Positions 27,095 to 34,434 of a DNA stretch of 64,000 nucleotides are shown in pieces. The first letter of the stretch is position 1; the number at the start of each line of letters is the position of its first letter. Source of the stretch: Fibrobacter succinogenes (GTDB lineage: Bacteria > Fibrobacterota > Fibrobacteria > Fibrobacterales > Fibrobacteraceae); assembly GCA_902762795.1 (NCBI GenBank), contig CACWPM010000007.1, forward strand, positions 62,001 through 126,000, read 5' to 3'. The notes beneath the pieces are model-generated. The model was given only the letters and a program-made list of their open reading frames with translations. It had not been told where the DNA came from and made no database searches. Position numbers and translations under genes: made by a program.

Positions 27095-28498
27095 ATGGCT
27101 AAGAAGAAAGATACCCAGACTAACATGTGGACGGGCCGCTTTGCTAGTGGCATGGCCCAGAGCATGGTCGATTTAAGTTTCAGCTTGCAGTTTGATGCAG
27201 AACTCATCGAAGAAGATATTGAAGGGAGCATCGGACATGGCAAGGGGCTCGTCGAATCGGGTGTTCTTTCGAAAGCCGATTACAAGAAGATTTGCGATGG
27301 TCTCAAGAGCATCCTCGACGACTACCATGCCGGCAAGAACCTTTGGTGCGATAGCGACGAAGACATCCACATGGCTGTGGAACGCGTGCTTACCGAACGC
27401 ATCGGCGCTCTCGGCAAGAAGATCCACACGGGCCGTAGCCGCAATGACCAAGTCTGCACAGACTTCAAGCTTTACATGCGTCACCGTGCTGCAGAAATCC
27501 GCCAGCTCGAAATTGAACTCATGGAAACGGTCTTGGACCTTTCCAAGAAGTACTTTGGCAAGATGATGCCGGGCTATACGCACTTGCAGCAGGCACAGCC
27601 GATTTACTTTAGCCATTACCTCATGAGCATGTTCTTTGCCGTGAGCCGTGACGTGAAGCGTCTCGACAATTTCCTCGAATTGCATAGCCAGCTCCCGCTG
27701 GGAAGTGGCGCCATGGCGGGTTCCGCATTCCCCTACCACCGCGCACTCGTTGCCGAAGCCCTTGGCTTTAAGGACGTGAGCCCGAACAGCATTGATGCCG
27801 TGAGCCATCGCGACATGATGCTCGAATTCGAAGCAGACCTTGCGATTATCGCAAACACCATGAGCCGCTACGCCGAAGACTTTGTGAACTGGAGCTCTTG
27901 CGAATTTGGATTCCTCACATTGCACGATGCATTCTCCAGCGGTTCTTCGATGATGCCGCAGAAAAAGAATCCGGACTCCATGGAACTTATCCGCGGAAAG
28001 TCTGGCCGTATGCTCGGAAACTTCACCGCACTCTACACGCTTGTGAAGGGCGCTCCGCTCAGCTACAGCCGCGACTTGCAAGAAGACAAGGAACCTGTCT
28101 TCGACAGCGTCCACAACGTGAAGGTAATTCTCCGCGTGATGAAGGAAGCTTTGGAAACGGCTCGTTTCAACTTCGAAACGATGCACGCCAAGATGCTCCC
28201 GGCGCTCCTTGCAACAGACCTTGCGGACTTGCTCGTGGAAGCAGGCGTTCCGTTCCGCGACGCCCACCACATCGTGGGAAGCCTCGTCGGCGATGCAGCA
28301 CGTGCAGGCAAGCAGTTTACGGAACTTTCCGACGAGGCTTGGACCGCCGCAGGCGTCCCGGACGTCGCCAAGATGAAGAAGACGCTCACGTTCGAATACA
28401 GTGTAAGCAAGCGCAACATCGAAGGCGGCACAGGCCCGAAGTCCGTGAAGCAACAATTTGTAAAAGCCGCTGCAATTTTGAAGAAGTTCAAGAAGTAG
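27095..28498 (+). CDS. argH: Argininosuccinate lyase ArgH
   Basis: This enzyme splits argininosuccinate into arginine and fumarate, the last step of arginine synthesis. The protein has 467 residues, the usual length. The superfamily signature GSSMMPQKKNPDSMELIRGK is at about 285-304, and further motifs are TGRSRNDQV (about 112) and TPLQ-like YTHLQQAQP (about 163). The start is ATG 27095 (MAKKKDTQ); the upstream in-frame start at 27083 lacks support. It is a single gene, with a terminator after it and unrelated genes on both sides. It belongs to the same fold family as PurB encoded at 37778. Confidence 0.96.
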   Translation: MAKKKDTQTNMWTGRFASGMAQSMVDLSFSLQFDAELIEEDIEGSIGHGKGLVESGVLSKADYKKICDGLKSILDDYHAGKNLWCDSDEDIHMAVERVLTERIGALGKKIHTGRSRNDQVCTDFKLYMRHRAAEIRQLEIELMETVLDLSKKYFGKMMPGYTHLQQAQPIYFSHYLMSMFFAVSRDVKRLDNFLELHSQLPLGSGAMAGSAFPYHRALVAEALGFKDVSPNSIDAVSHRDMMLEFEADLAIIANTMSRYAEDFVNWSSCEFGFLTLHDAFSSGSSMMPQKKNPDSMELIRGKSGRMLGNFTALYTLVKGAPLSYSRDLQEDKEPVFDSVHNVKVILRVMKEALETARFNFETMHAKMLPALLATDLADLLVEAGVPFRDAHHIVGSLVGDAARAGKQFTELSDEAWTAAGVPDVAKMKKTLTFEYSVSKRNIEGGTGPKSVKQQFVKAAAILKKFKK

Positions 28499-28511
28499 GT
28501 GTTCGATTTTT

Positions 28512-28540
28512 GGTTATAGGAGCTAAGTCCTTATAACCTT
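28512..28540. repeat. Short inverted repeat of the TTATAGG type
   Basis: GGTTATAGG (28512-28520) returns as CCTTATAACC (28530-28539) around AGCTAAGT. It is a minimal version of the intergenic mosaics seen at 4718, 29632 and 46690. Confidence 0.55.
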
Positions 28541-28552
28541 TCGCAACGTATC

Positions 28553-28577
28553 ATGCCCCACTCAGTGGGGCATTTTT
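28553..28577 (+). terminator. Terminator of argH
   Basis: ATGCCCCACT (28553-28562) faces AGTGGGGCAT (28564-28573) and is followed by TTTT. The stem is GC-rich, with a practical loop of about seven bases. Confidence 0.8.
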
Positions 28578-28614
28578 CGGTATGGAACAATAACGGAAAA
28601 TGGTGAACGAACAT

Positions 28615-29631
28615 CTACGAGAACTTGATTCTCGGATCGACGAGCGTATAAAGTATATCGCTAAATAGACGACCGACCATCGCCATGAGGCTGCTAAGGA
28701 AAATAATCCCCATCACCACGTTGTAATCGCGATTGACCATGGAATTGTAATACAAAAGACCCATGCCATCAATATCAAAGACTTTTTCGATGAGGAGCGC
28801 GCCTGCAAACATGAGCGTGCAAATTTCGGAAAGGCGGGTCGCAATCGGAATAAGCGCATTGCGGAGGGCATGGTGTACAAGAGCCTGGTTAAAGCTGAGT
28901 CCTTTCGCTAAAGCGGTGCGCATATAATCGCGGCCCAGTTCCTCCAGTGCCGAGTTTTTCATGAGGAACGTGAGGAACGCAAATTCGCTAATCATGTAGC
29001 AGAAAATCGGGAGCGCCAAATGCTGCGCCAGGTCAAAGATTTTCCCGAAGAACGTAAAGTCCTCGAAGTCATCGCTCGTGAGCCCGCCTAGCGGGAAAAT
29101 GTCCAAGTACGAACCGCCCGCCAAGAAGATGATGAGCAAAATGCCCAGTGCATAACCCGGCATCACGTAACCCGAAAAAATAAGGCCGCTTGTAAACGAA
29201 TCGAGCTTGCTACCGTGATGTACCGCCTTCCATAGCCCTAGCGGGATGCAGATAAGGTAGCTCAAGAAGAACGATGTCACGCCAAAGAACAGGGAAATCG
29301 GGAAACGGCTAACGATAACGTCCCAGACTGGGAGTCCGTACGTATAGCTTTCCCCTAGATTCAAATGAAGCACATTCCAAAGCCACGTGAGATAGCGTTT
29401 CCATGCAGGCTGGTCAAAGCCAAAGTACGCCTGGATTTGCGCAATCTGGTCCGGCGAAAGCGCCTTGGACGCATCTACCCCACCCTTCATCGAAGCCGCC
29501 TGCTGCGCACGAGAAATCAGCTCTTCCACAGGGCCTCCCGGCAAGAGCTGAATCAAGATAAAGCACACCAATGAAATCCCGATTAATGTCGGAATCATCA
29601 AAAGCAAACGACGAAGGATATAAGAACGCAT
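28615..29631 (-). CDS. Peptide-type ABC transporter permease (DppB/YejB-like)
   Basis: This is an inner membrane permease of the oligopeptide/dipeptide importer class. The 338 residues show the typical N-terminal helix (RRLLLMIPTLIGISLVCFIL), a periplasmic loop, GLPVWDVIVSRFPISLFFG, and the permease EAA-like loop EELGRDYMRTALAKGLS (about 232-248), ending VDPRIKFS. No other subunit (second permease, ATPases, binding protein) lies in the window, so the transporter must be completed elsewhere. The substrate cannot be read from the permease. It lies downstream of dapB on the same strand but is separated by a large intergenic mosaic. Confidence 0.88.
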   Translation of the reverse strand: MRSYILRRLLLMIPTLIGISLVCFILIQLLPGGPVEELISRAQQAASMKGGVDASKALSPDQIAQIQAYFGFDQPAWKRYLTWLWNVLHLNLGESYTYGLPVWDVIVSRFPISLFFGVTSFFLSYLICIPLGLWKAVHHGSKLDSFTSGLIFSGYVMPGYALGILLIIFLAGGSYLDIFPLGGLTSDDFEDFTFFGKIFDLAQHLALPIFCYMISEFAFLTFLMKNSALEELGRDYMRTALAKGLSFNQALVHHALRNALIPIATRLSEICTLMFAGALLIEKVFDIDGMGLLYYNSMVNRDYNVVMGIIFLSSLMAMVGRLFSDILYTLVDPRIKFS

Positions 29632-29757
29632 GGTTAGGTTTTTAGGTTATAGGCAATAGGTTTTAGGATTAGTTTCACACGCTTCGCGTGTCTCATTAGG
29701 GCGGCGAAGCCGTGATTATTAGCCTAATACCTAACCCCTAAAACCTAATACCTTAAT
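29632..29757. repeat. Intergenic mosaic: inverted TAGGTTATAGG strings around two hairpins
   Basis: The left arm has TAGGTTTTTAGGTTATAGG and TTTTAGGATTAG. The right arm has TAGCCTAATACCTAACCCC and AAAACCTAATACC, an imperfect inverted copy. The centre holds two hairpins, CACGCTTCGCGTG-like and CGGCGAAGCCG. It fills the whole gap between dapB and the permease gene. The same layout, including the two central hairpins, recurs between gltB and gltD. Confidence 0.75.
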
Positions 29758-30588
29758 CTATCTCATTTTTCCAGAGCGGAGGACGTCCATCATGTTGAAG
29801 GGCCTTGCGGTGCCTGCAGCAATCTGGTCGGCAAGGAAGTTCACGGCGTCCACAGTACCTTCGGCGTAAATCTTACGGCCGCAAACATTGTGCTGGAATT
29901 CAAAGTGAACCGTGCCGTCTTCGCTATCGAGGCTGTAGGTGTGGAATGCGTGGCCGCCGAGGTATTCTTCGGGCACATGCATGCGTTCCATCTGTTCCTT
30001 TTCGACGCGGACTTTTTCGATGTCATCTTCAGTAAACTTGAAGCCCATCTTCTGGAACGTTCCGACAACAGCACGAGCCGTACCGCTTGTATCGGCCTTG
30101 GTCTTCTGGTGGCTTTCGACAACAGAAAGCTTGTAGCCGCTAAACGCTGTCGGGAATTCCTTGGCAAGGTATTCGATCATCATCTGGAAAGCGACAATCT
30201 GCTTTGCCATGTTCGGAGCAATCACGCTCGGGTGGTTTGCATCGGCAACGAGTTTTGCGAGTGCTTCGCGGTCACCGCCGGTCGTGCCCATCACAAACGG
30301 AATCTTGTGGTTCACGTAGAAGGCGGCGTTGTCGTTCACGGCGCTCGGGTGCGTGTAGTCAATGCAAATCAAGTTCGGATACTTGGCAAGCACTTCGCCA
30401 ATGCGTGCTTCGCGGTTGGAGGGCTTCAAGAGCTGAATTGTCTTGCCTGCAACTTCAGCTTCGTTTTCGACAATAATTTCACCTGTCAAAGAATACGGGA
30501 CAAGTTCCAAACCTCGGGCAACACAAGTTTCGGCCACGATGCGGCCCATGCTTCCCGGAATACCATTAACCATCACTTGAACGGACAT
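29758..30588 (-). CDS. dapB: 4-hydroxy-tetrahydrodipicolinate reductase DapB, plant-type
   Basis: This enzyme reduces the dipicolinate precursor with NAD(P)H in lysine and peptidoglycan precursor synthesis. The N-terminal nucleotide site is VMVNGIPGSMGR (about 5-16), and the substrate region has VVESHQKTKADTSGTA (about 155-170). The motif layout resembles the plant-type DapB2 group rather than the E. coli type. That fits the DapL route encoded at 43030. AGGAGA precedes ATG 30588. It is separated from the upstream ankyrin gene by a terminator. Confidence 0.92.
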   Translation of the reverse strand: MSVQVMVNGIPGSMGRIVAETCVARGLELVPYSLTGEIIVENEAEVAGKTIQLLKPSNREARIGEVLAKYPNLICIDYTHPSAVNDNAAFYVNHKIPFVMGTTGGDREALAKLVADANHPSVIAPNMAKQIVAFQMMIEYLAKEFPTAFSGYKLSVVESHQKTKADTSGTARAVVGTFQKMGFKFTEDDIEKVRVEKEQMERMHVPEEYLGGHAFHTYSLDSEDGTVHFEFQHNVCGRKIYAEGTVDAVNFLADQIAAGTARPFNMMDVLRSGKMR

Positions 30589-30627
30589 AAAATCTCCTAT
30601 AGTTTTTTCCGAACATAAGATAGAAAA

Positions 30628-30654
30628 AAAGGACGGGCTTTAGACCCGTCCTGT
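30628..30654 (-). terminator. Terminator of the ankyrin lipoprotein gene
   Basis: On the minus strand AGGACGGG pairs with CCCGTCCT (plus positions 30630-30637 and 30645-30652) and runs into a seven-T tract. Confidence 0.88.
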
Positions 30655-30677
30655 AAATTCAAGCAGAAAAGATTCGC

Positions 30678-31418
30678 TTATCTGCCACGAGAGTCGAGCT
30701 TGTACTTTGGAGTATTCTTAGCACCGACCTTCTTCAAAGCCTTGATGAGGCGAGTATAACCTTCGTTCGTAGCCCAGTCGAGCACGGAGTAACCCTGACC
30801 GCACTTGGCGTTCACATCGACACCCTTGTTGATGAGGAACATCATGGCATCATAGTTACCAGACTTGACTGTCCAGTGAATCGGCATGTAGCCATCCGGG
30901 CTGCGGTTTTCAAGCGGAGCGCCAGCATTGGCAAGCACTTCAAGCATGTCTGCTTTGCCCGTTTTTGCGGCGATGTGTACTGCCGTTGCGAGGTTCTGCG
31001 GTTCAACACCTTCTTTCTTGAGCTGATCCAAGATACGGACGACCACATCCTTGTTGCCCATCATGACTGCGTTGTCAATAACCGGCTCGCCATTGCCATT
31101 GTTGACATTGGCCTTTGCACCATGATCGAACAAGTAGTTGAGCACCATCAGGTTGCCTTTGTTGGCCGCGATGGCGACAGCGTTATTGCCGTTATCTGCC
31201 GGCTGGTCAATTTCGAAAGAGGCCTGGAGGAACAAGGTCATCTTGGCGGTATCGCTATTAACAGCATAAGAGACGAACTGGTTCGGCGTGAAGCCAATCT
31301 GCTTTTTCGTCAAATATCTGCGGACAGACTGCGGATCGTTCGGGTCCATGGTTTCTTCACAACCGGTCAAGGAAAAAATGAGACCGGCAGCACAGAGAGC
31401 CAAGATTTTCTTCTTCAT
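30678..31418 (-). CDS. Ankyrin-repeat lipoprotein
   Basis: The start ATG 31418 has TTGGAG upstream; the in-frame start at 31448 lacks one. The signal peptide ends in the lipobox LTGC (Cys about 19), so the protein is lipid-anchored in the envelope. The mature part has about four to five ankyrin repeats between residues 70 and 240 (NNAVAIAANKGNLMVLNYLFDHGAK, then TAVHIAAKTGKADMLEVLANAGA, then PIHWTVKSGNYDAMMFLINKGV). Ankyrin repeats bind protein partners; none can be named. The gene is monocistronic, with a strong terminator. Confidence 0.88.
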   Translation of the reverse strand: MKKKILALCAAGLIFSLTGCEETMDPNDPQSVRRYLTKKQIGFTPNQFVSYAVNSDTAKMTLFLQASFEIDQPADNGNNAVAIAANKGNLMVLNYLFDHGAKANVNNGNGEPVIDNAVMMGNKDVVVRILDQLKKEGVEPQNLATAVHIAAKTGKADMLEVLANAGAPLENRSPDGYMPIHWTVKSGNYDAMMFLINKGVDVNAKCGQGYSVLDWATNEGYTRLIKALKKVGAKNTPKYKLDSRGR

Positions 31419-31557
31419 ATTATACTCCAATGATTTTTGAATTTTCAAGTCTAAAACTACACTATTTTTTTCATTTTATTACAAAAAAAACACGAATTTA
31501 CACATTTTTTTCTACAAAGGGCTTCCGATGAACCATTCATGAAAGTAATCTTGCCAA

Positions 31558-31588
31558 AAGCGAATAAAGAACCATTATGCATTCGCTT
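31558..31588 (-). terminator. Possible terminator after the LysM transglycosylase gene
   Basis: AAGCGAAT (31558-31565) and ATTCGCTT (31581-31588) form an eight-bp stem with a 15-base loop. On the minus strand it is followed by TTTTGG. It lies 19 bases after the stop codon. Confidence 0.5.
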
Positions 31589-31606
31589 CACGGCTGCACA
31601 CGGTTT

Positions 31607-33970
31607 TTATTTTTTTACTTTCTTTGTCGTCTTTATTTTTAGTTTCTCGTTAATCTTTATTTTGGTGTCTTTTAAACCGTTCCATTTGACGATATCTTCG
31701 ATTGTCACGCCGTACTGACGCGATATATCCCAAAGACCTTCGCCCTTCTTGACAACATGTGTAATCTCTTCGATTTTGGGCGCGCTCGAAACCGGTGCGG
31801 CGGAACCCGGAATTTTGAGTTTCTGTCCTACTCGAATGTTCGAGGAATTGCCCATATCGTTCATTTCACGGATAGCGGCAACCGTCGTCGAATACTTTCT
31901 TGCGATGGCATACAGATTATCGCCCGATTCGACTGTATAAATAATCGTCGTGCTGACCGGCTCCTTTTTTGAAGTCTTGGTTGAGGGTTCCGGTATTTTC
32001 TCGGACGATCTCTTCGATTTTTTGGAATCCGTAATTTCTATAGCCTTTGGCGGTTCAACAACAGCCACATCATCGTTCGCTCCGGACATTTTACGAGCCG
32101 GTCGCACATAAGCCGGTATCGAAAGAGAATCGCCAATCGTGAGGCGCTTGGTAAAGCCCTGGTTCGCCTGCAAAAGCAAGAACACCGGGACCTTGTACAT
32201 TTTCGCAATTTGAGCGTAAGTATCCCCCGCCTTGACAACGTATTTTTCGCCTTTTTTGAGCGCCACTCGCTGTTGTACAAAGCTGCTGGGTTTTAGGTCC
32301 GGCTTTGAAACGTAAATGACATCGCCTTTTTTGACGTTCGACCATGCTTCGATATTATTCCAAATGCGTAAAGATTCCTGAGAAATGCCAAAGCGACGGG
32401 AAATGGAACCCAGATTGTCGCCAAGCTGCACCACGTAGGTACGGACCTTGCTTGGCTTTTTGCCCGTTGAACGGCGCGGTGCGACTTTAATCGGAATTAA
32501 AAGCGTTCGTCCCGGCTTGAGTTTTGTCTTTTTCATGTCGTTTGCACGCTGGATTTCCGCAACTCGAACACCATATTGCTGAGCTATAATTCCTATCGAT
32601 TCCCCTTTGCGAACTTTATGTTGTTTCCAGCTCGAAAAACCGTTTTTTTCCATGCGGTCGTAGTTCTGAACAAAAGCCGCTCGCGTGCCATACGGTAAAC
32701 GGAGCAAGTAAGCGTCCCGGTTCGGAGGTGTGCACCACATGGTAAGTTCCATATTCAACGAACGGAGCGTGTCTTCCGAGACTTTCAGGAATTTCGCAAT
32801 TTCATCAAGCGAGAAAGAATCATAAACTGTAACGGTATCGTAGGCTGGCAAATGACGGGGCGTAATAGCCACATCGTAATGGTTCGGATAATGCCCGATG
32901 ACCATCGCGGCAAGGATACGTGGCACATAGTGCATCGTCTCTTGCGGAAGTTCCAAATCCCAATATGTCACGGGACGATTCGGTCCCCACGAGGGATCTT
33001 CGCGTTTTTCGCGAAGCAAGCGCCGGATGCGGTTTTCGCCACAGTTGTAAGCCGCCATAGACAAAAGCCAGTCGCCAAATTCATCGTGAAGACGAGTCAA
33101 GTAATTCAGGGCTGCATCGGTCGCCAGTTCCGGATTGCGACGCATATCGACCCAGAAATCAAGCTCCAATCCGTAACGAATGCCCGTTTCGGGAATGAAC
33201 TGCCACATGCCCGCCGCCTTTGCACGGCTGTACGCCTTCACGTTAAAGCCGGATTCCACCAACGCCAAATATATGAGGTCTCTCGGCATTCTCTTTTGTG
33301 CAAGTTTCGTATAGATAAGAGAATCATATGCCGTCTTGCGAGAGAGCGACCTCGTGATAAAGCCACGTGCCGTCGTTGTCATGTAATAGATTTCCTGCAT
33401 GACACGTTCATTGAATCGTATCGGGAGCGTGAAACGCCCGGCATCGACTGTGTCAAGGAAATTTTCAATCACGCGTATCGACGCGCTGTCTGCCGCGTTT
33501 TCGTCATAGGCATCGACGCCATCGATCGTAAGGCTGTCCGCAGATGTCGAATCGCTTGCTTCCTGTTCCGAAAGGTTCGGGTAGACTTCTTCCAAAGCTT
33601 GCACGATACGCACTGGCATCTGCATTTTATAGATAGAATCTTCCGAACGCGTGAGACGGCTCTTGGCCGGATCGAATTTCTCTGTTACAAGCAAGCGCAA
33701 GGATTCTTCAAGATAATGCTTGGAAACGGCCCATTCGTGGTTGTCGATGGCCTGGAGCCCATACTGGTAATAGACCCAAGAGGGCCTCGTAGAATCCCCA
33801 ACGATTTCTTTCCCCGGATTTGCTACAGGTACTTCAACAGACACCTTCTCCGTCTGGATAGGCTTCCCCTGTGATGACACGGCAACTTTCGCCTGTTTGG
33901 ACGCACAGGCGGACAGCATCAAGATAATGAGTATGAAGCCGAGTCTAAAAAATGTATTCGACCATATCAC
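31607..33970 (-). CDS. Lytic murein transglycosylase with five LysM domains (MltD-like)
   Basis: This enzyme cleaves peptidoglycan glycan strands to 1,6-anhydro products. The 787 residues open with a lipoprotein signal (lipobox LSAC, Cys about 22). The GH23 domain lies at about 205-360: the catalytic Glu is in LALVESGFN (about 241), and the family motifs AAGMWQFIPETG and AAYNCGENRI follow. Five LysM modules bind glycan at about 435-485, 500-545, 565-610, 690-735 and 745-787. Classical MltD has fewer LysM modules. Its start overlaps the stop of the acidic small gene by four bases (ATGA), so the two are coupled. Confidence 0.92.
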   Translation of the reverse strand: MIWSNTFFRLGFILIILMLSACASKQAKVAVSSQGKPIQTEKVSVEVPVANPGKEIVGDSTRPSWVYYQYGLQAIDNHEWAVSKHYLEESLRLLVTEKFDPAKSRLTRSEDSIYKMQMPVRIVQALEEVYPNLSEQEASDSTSADSLTIDGVDAYDENAADSASIRVIENFLDTVDAGRFTLPIRFNERVMQEIYYMTTTARGFITRSLSRKTAYDSLIYTKLAQKRMPRDLIYLALVESGFNVKAYSRAKAAGMWQFIPETGIRYGLELDFWVDMRRNPELATDAALNYLTRLHDEFGDWLLSMAAYNCGENRIRRLLREKREDPSWGPNRPVTYWDLELPQETMHYVPRILAAMVIGHYPNHYDVAITPRHLPAYDTVTVYDSFSLDEIAKFLKVSEDTLRSLNMELTMWCTPPNRDAYLLRLPYGTRAAFVQNYDRMEKNGFSSWKQHKVRKGESIGIIAQQYGVRVAEIQRANDMKKTKLKPGRTLLIPIKVAPRRSTGKKPSKVRTYVVQLGDNLGSISRRFGISQESLRIWNNIEAWSNVKKGDVIYVSKPDLKPSSFVQQRVALKKGEKYVVKAGDTYAQIAKMYKVPVFLLLQANQGFTKRLTIGDSLSIPAYVRPARKMSGANDDVAVVEPPKAIEITDSKKSKRSSEKIPEPSTKTSKKEPVSTTIIYTVESGDNLYAIARKYSTTVAAIREMNDMGNSSNIRVGQKLKIPGSAAPVSSAPKIEEITHVVKKGEGLWDISRQYGVTIEDIVKWNGLKDTKIKINEKLKIKTTKKVKK

Positions 33971-34182
33971 TGGTCAAAATCCATGTCCTCGCCGTAGTCT
34001 GACCAAATTGGGTTACGGCCAAAGGATGGCTTATCAAAATCAACTTCTTCGTCAACTTCTTCTTCTTGCGGTTCTTCTTCTTCTTTCAGCAGATCATCTT
34101 CTTCGCCCAAATAAGACGGATCCGGTGTATCATCGAATGCGTCACTCTTGGGACGACGACCACAATAATAAGCAATGCTCAT
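33967..34182 (-). CDS. Small acidic protein coupled to the transglycosylase
   Basis: The 71 residues have an N-terminal MSIAYYCGRRPKSDAF, then a run dominated by Glu and Asp (EEDDLLKEEEEPQEEEVDEE). GGAGG lies ten bases before ATG 34182. The stop shares four bases with the start of the transglycosylase gene. There is no signal peptide, so it is probably cytoplasmic. I do not recognise the family. The coupling hints at a shared function, for example in regulating or assembling the enzyme. Confidence 0.75.
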   Translation of the reverse strand: MSIAYYCGRRPKSDAFDDTPDPSYLGEEDDLLKEEEEPQEEEVDEEVDFDKPSFGRNPIWSDYGEDMDFDQ

Positions 34183-34200
34183 TTAAGCTATCCTCCGGTT

Positions 34201-34347
34201 TTATTGCATCAACTTGTTCATGCCATAAAGAATAACCCCGCACATCGCAAGTGCAGCAACAATTTGCAGGACGATGATAATCCTGTTTATCTTGTACGCC
34301 TTTTGCGATTTCCTATGCCATGATGGCAATTTGTTTGCGGTGTTCAT
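34201..34347 (-). CDS. Small single-span membrane protein (48 residues)
   Basis: A short frame, MNTANKLPSWHRKSQKAYK, then a hydrophobic span IIIVLQIVAALAMCGVILYG and MNKLMQ. The positive-inside pattern (HRKSQKAYKINR before the span) predicts an N-in inner membrane protein. Its stop lies 18 bases before the start of the acidic gene, which makes it first in a three-gene operon ending in the LysM transglycosylase. The Shine-Dalgarno is weak (GTGAGAAAC). The 15-base palindrome TCACTTC-G-GAAGTGA lies five bases upstream of its ATG. Confidence 0.65.
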   Translation of the reverse strand: MNTANKLPSWHRKSQKAYKINRIIIVLQIVAALAMCGVILYGMNKLMQ

Positions 34348-34352
34348 GTTTC

Positions 34353-34367
34353 TCACTTCGGAAGTGA
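34353..34367. promoter_or_regulatory. Palindrome between divergent genes
   Basis: TCACTTC-G-GAAGTGA is a perfect inverted repeat located five bases before the start of the minus-strand 48-codon gene and 67 bases before the OmpA-like gene. It could be an operator for either gene or a hairpin occluding the ribosome site of the small gene. Confidence 0.4.
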
Positions 34368-34434
34368 AATATATACATAAATTTGTAAATGAAAACAGAT
34401 ATTCTAAAAAAATGTCTAAATTCTTTATAAAAAA

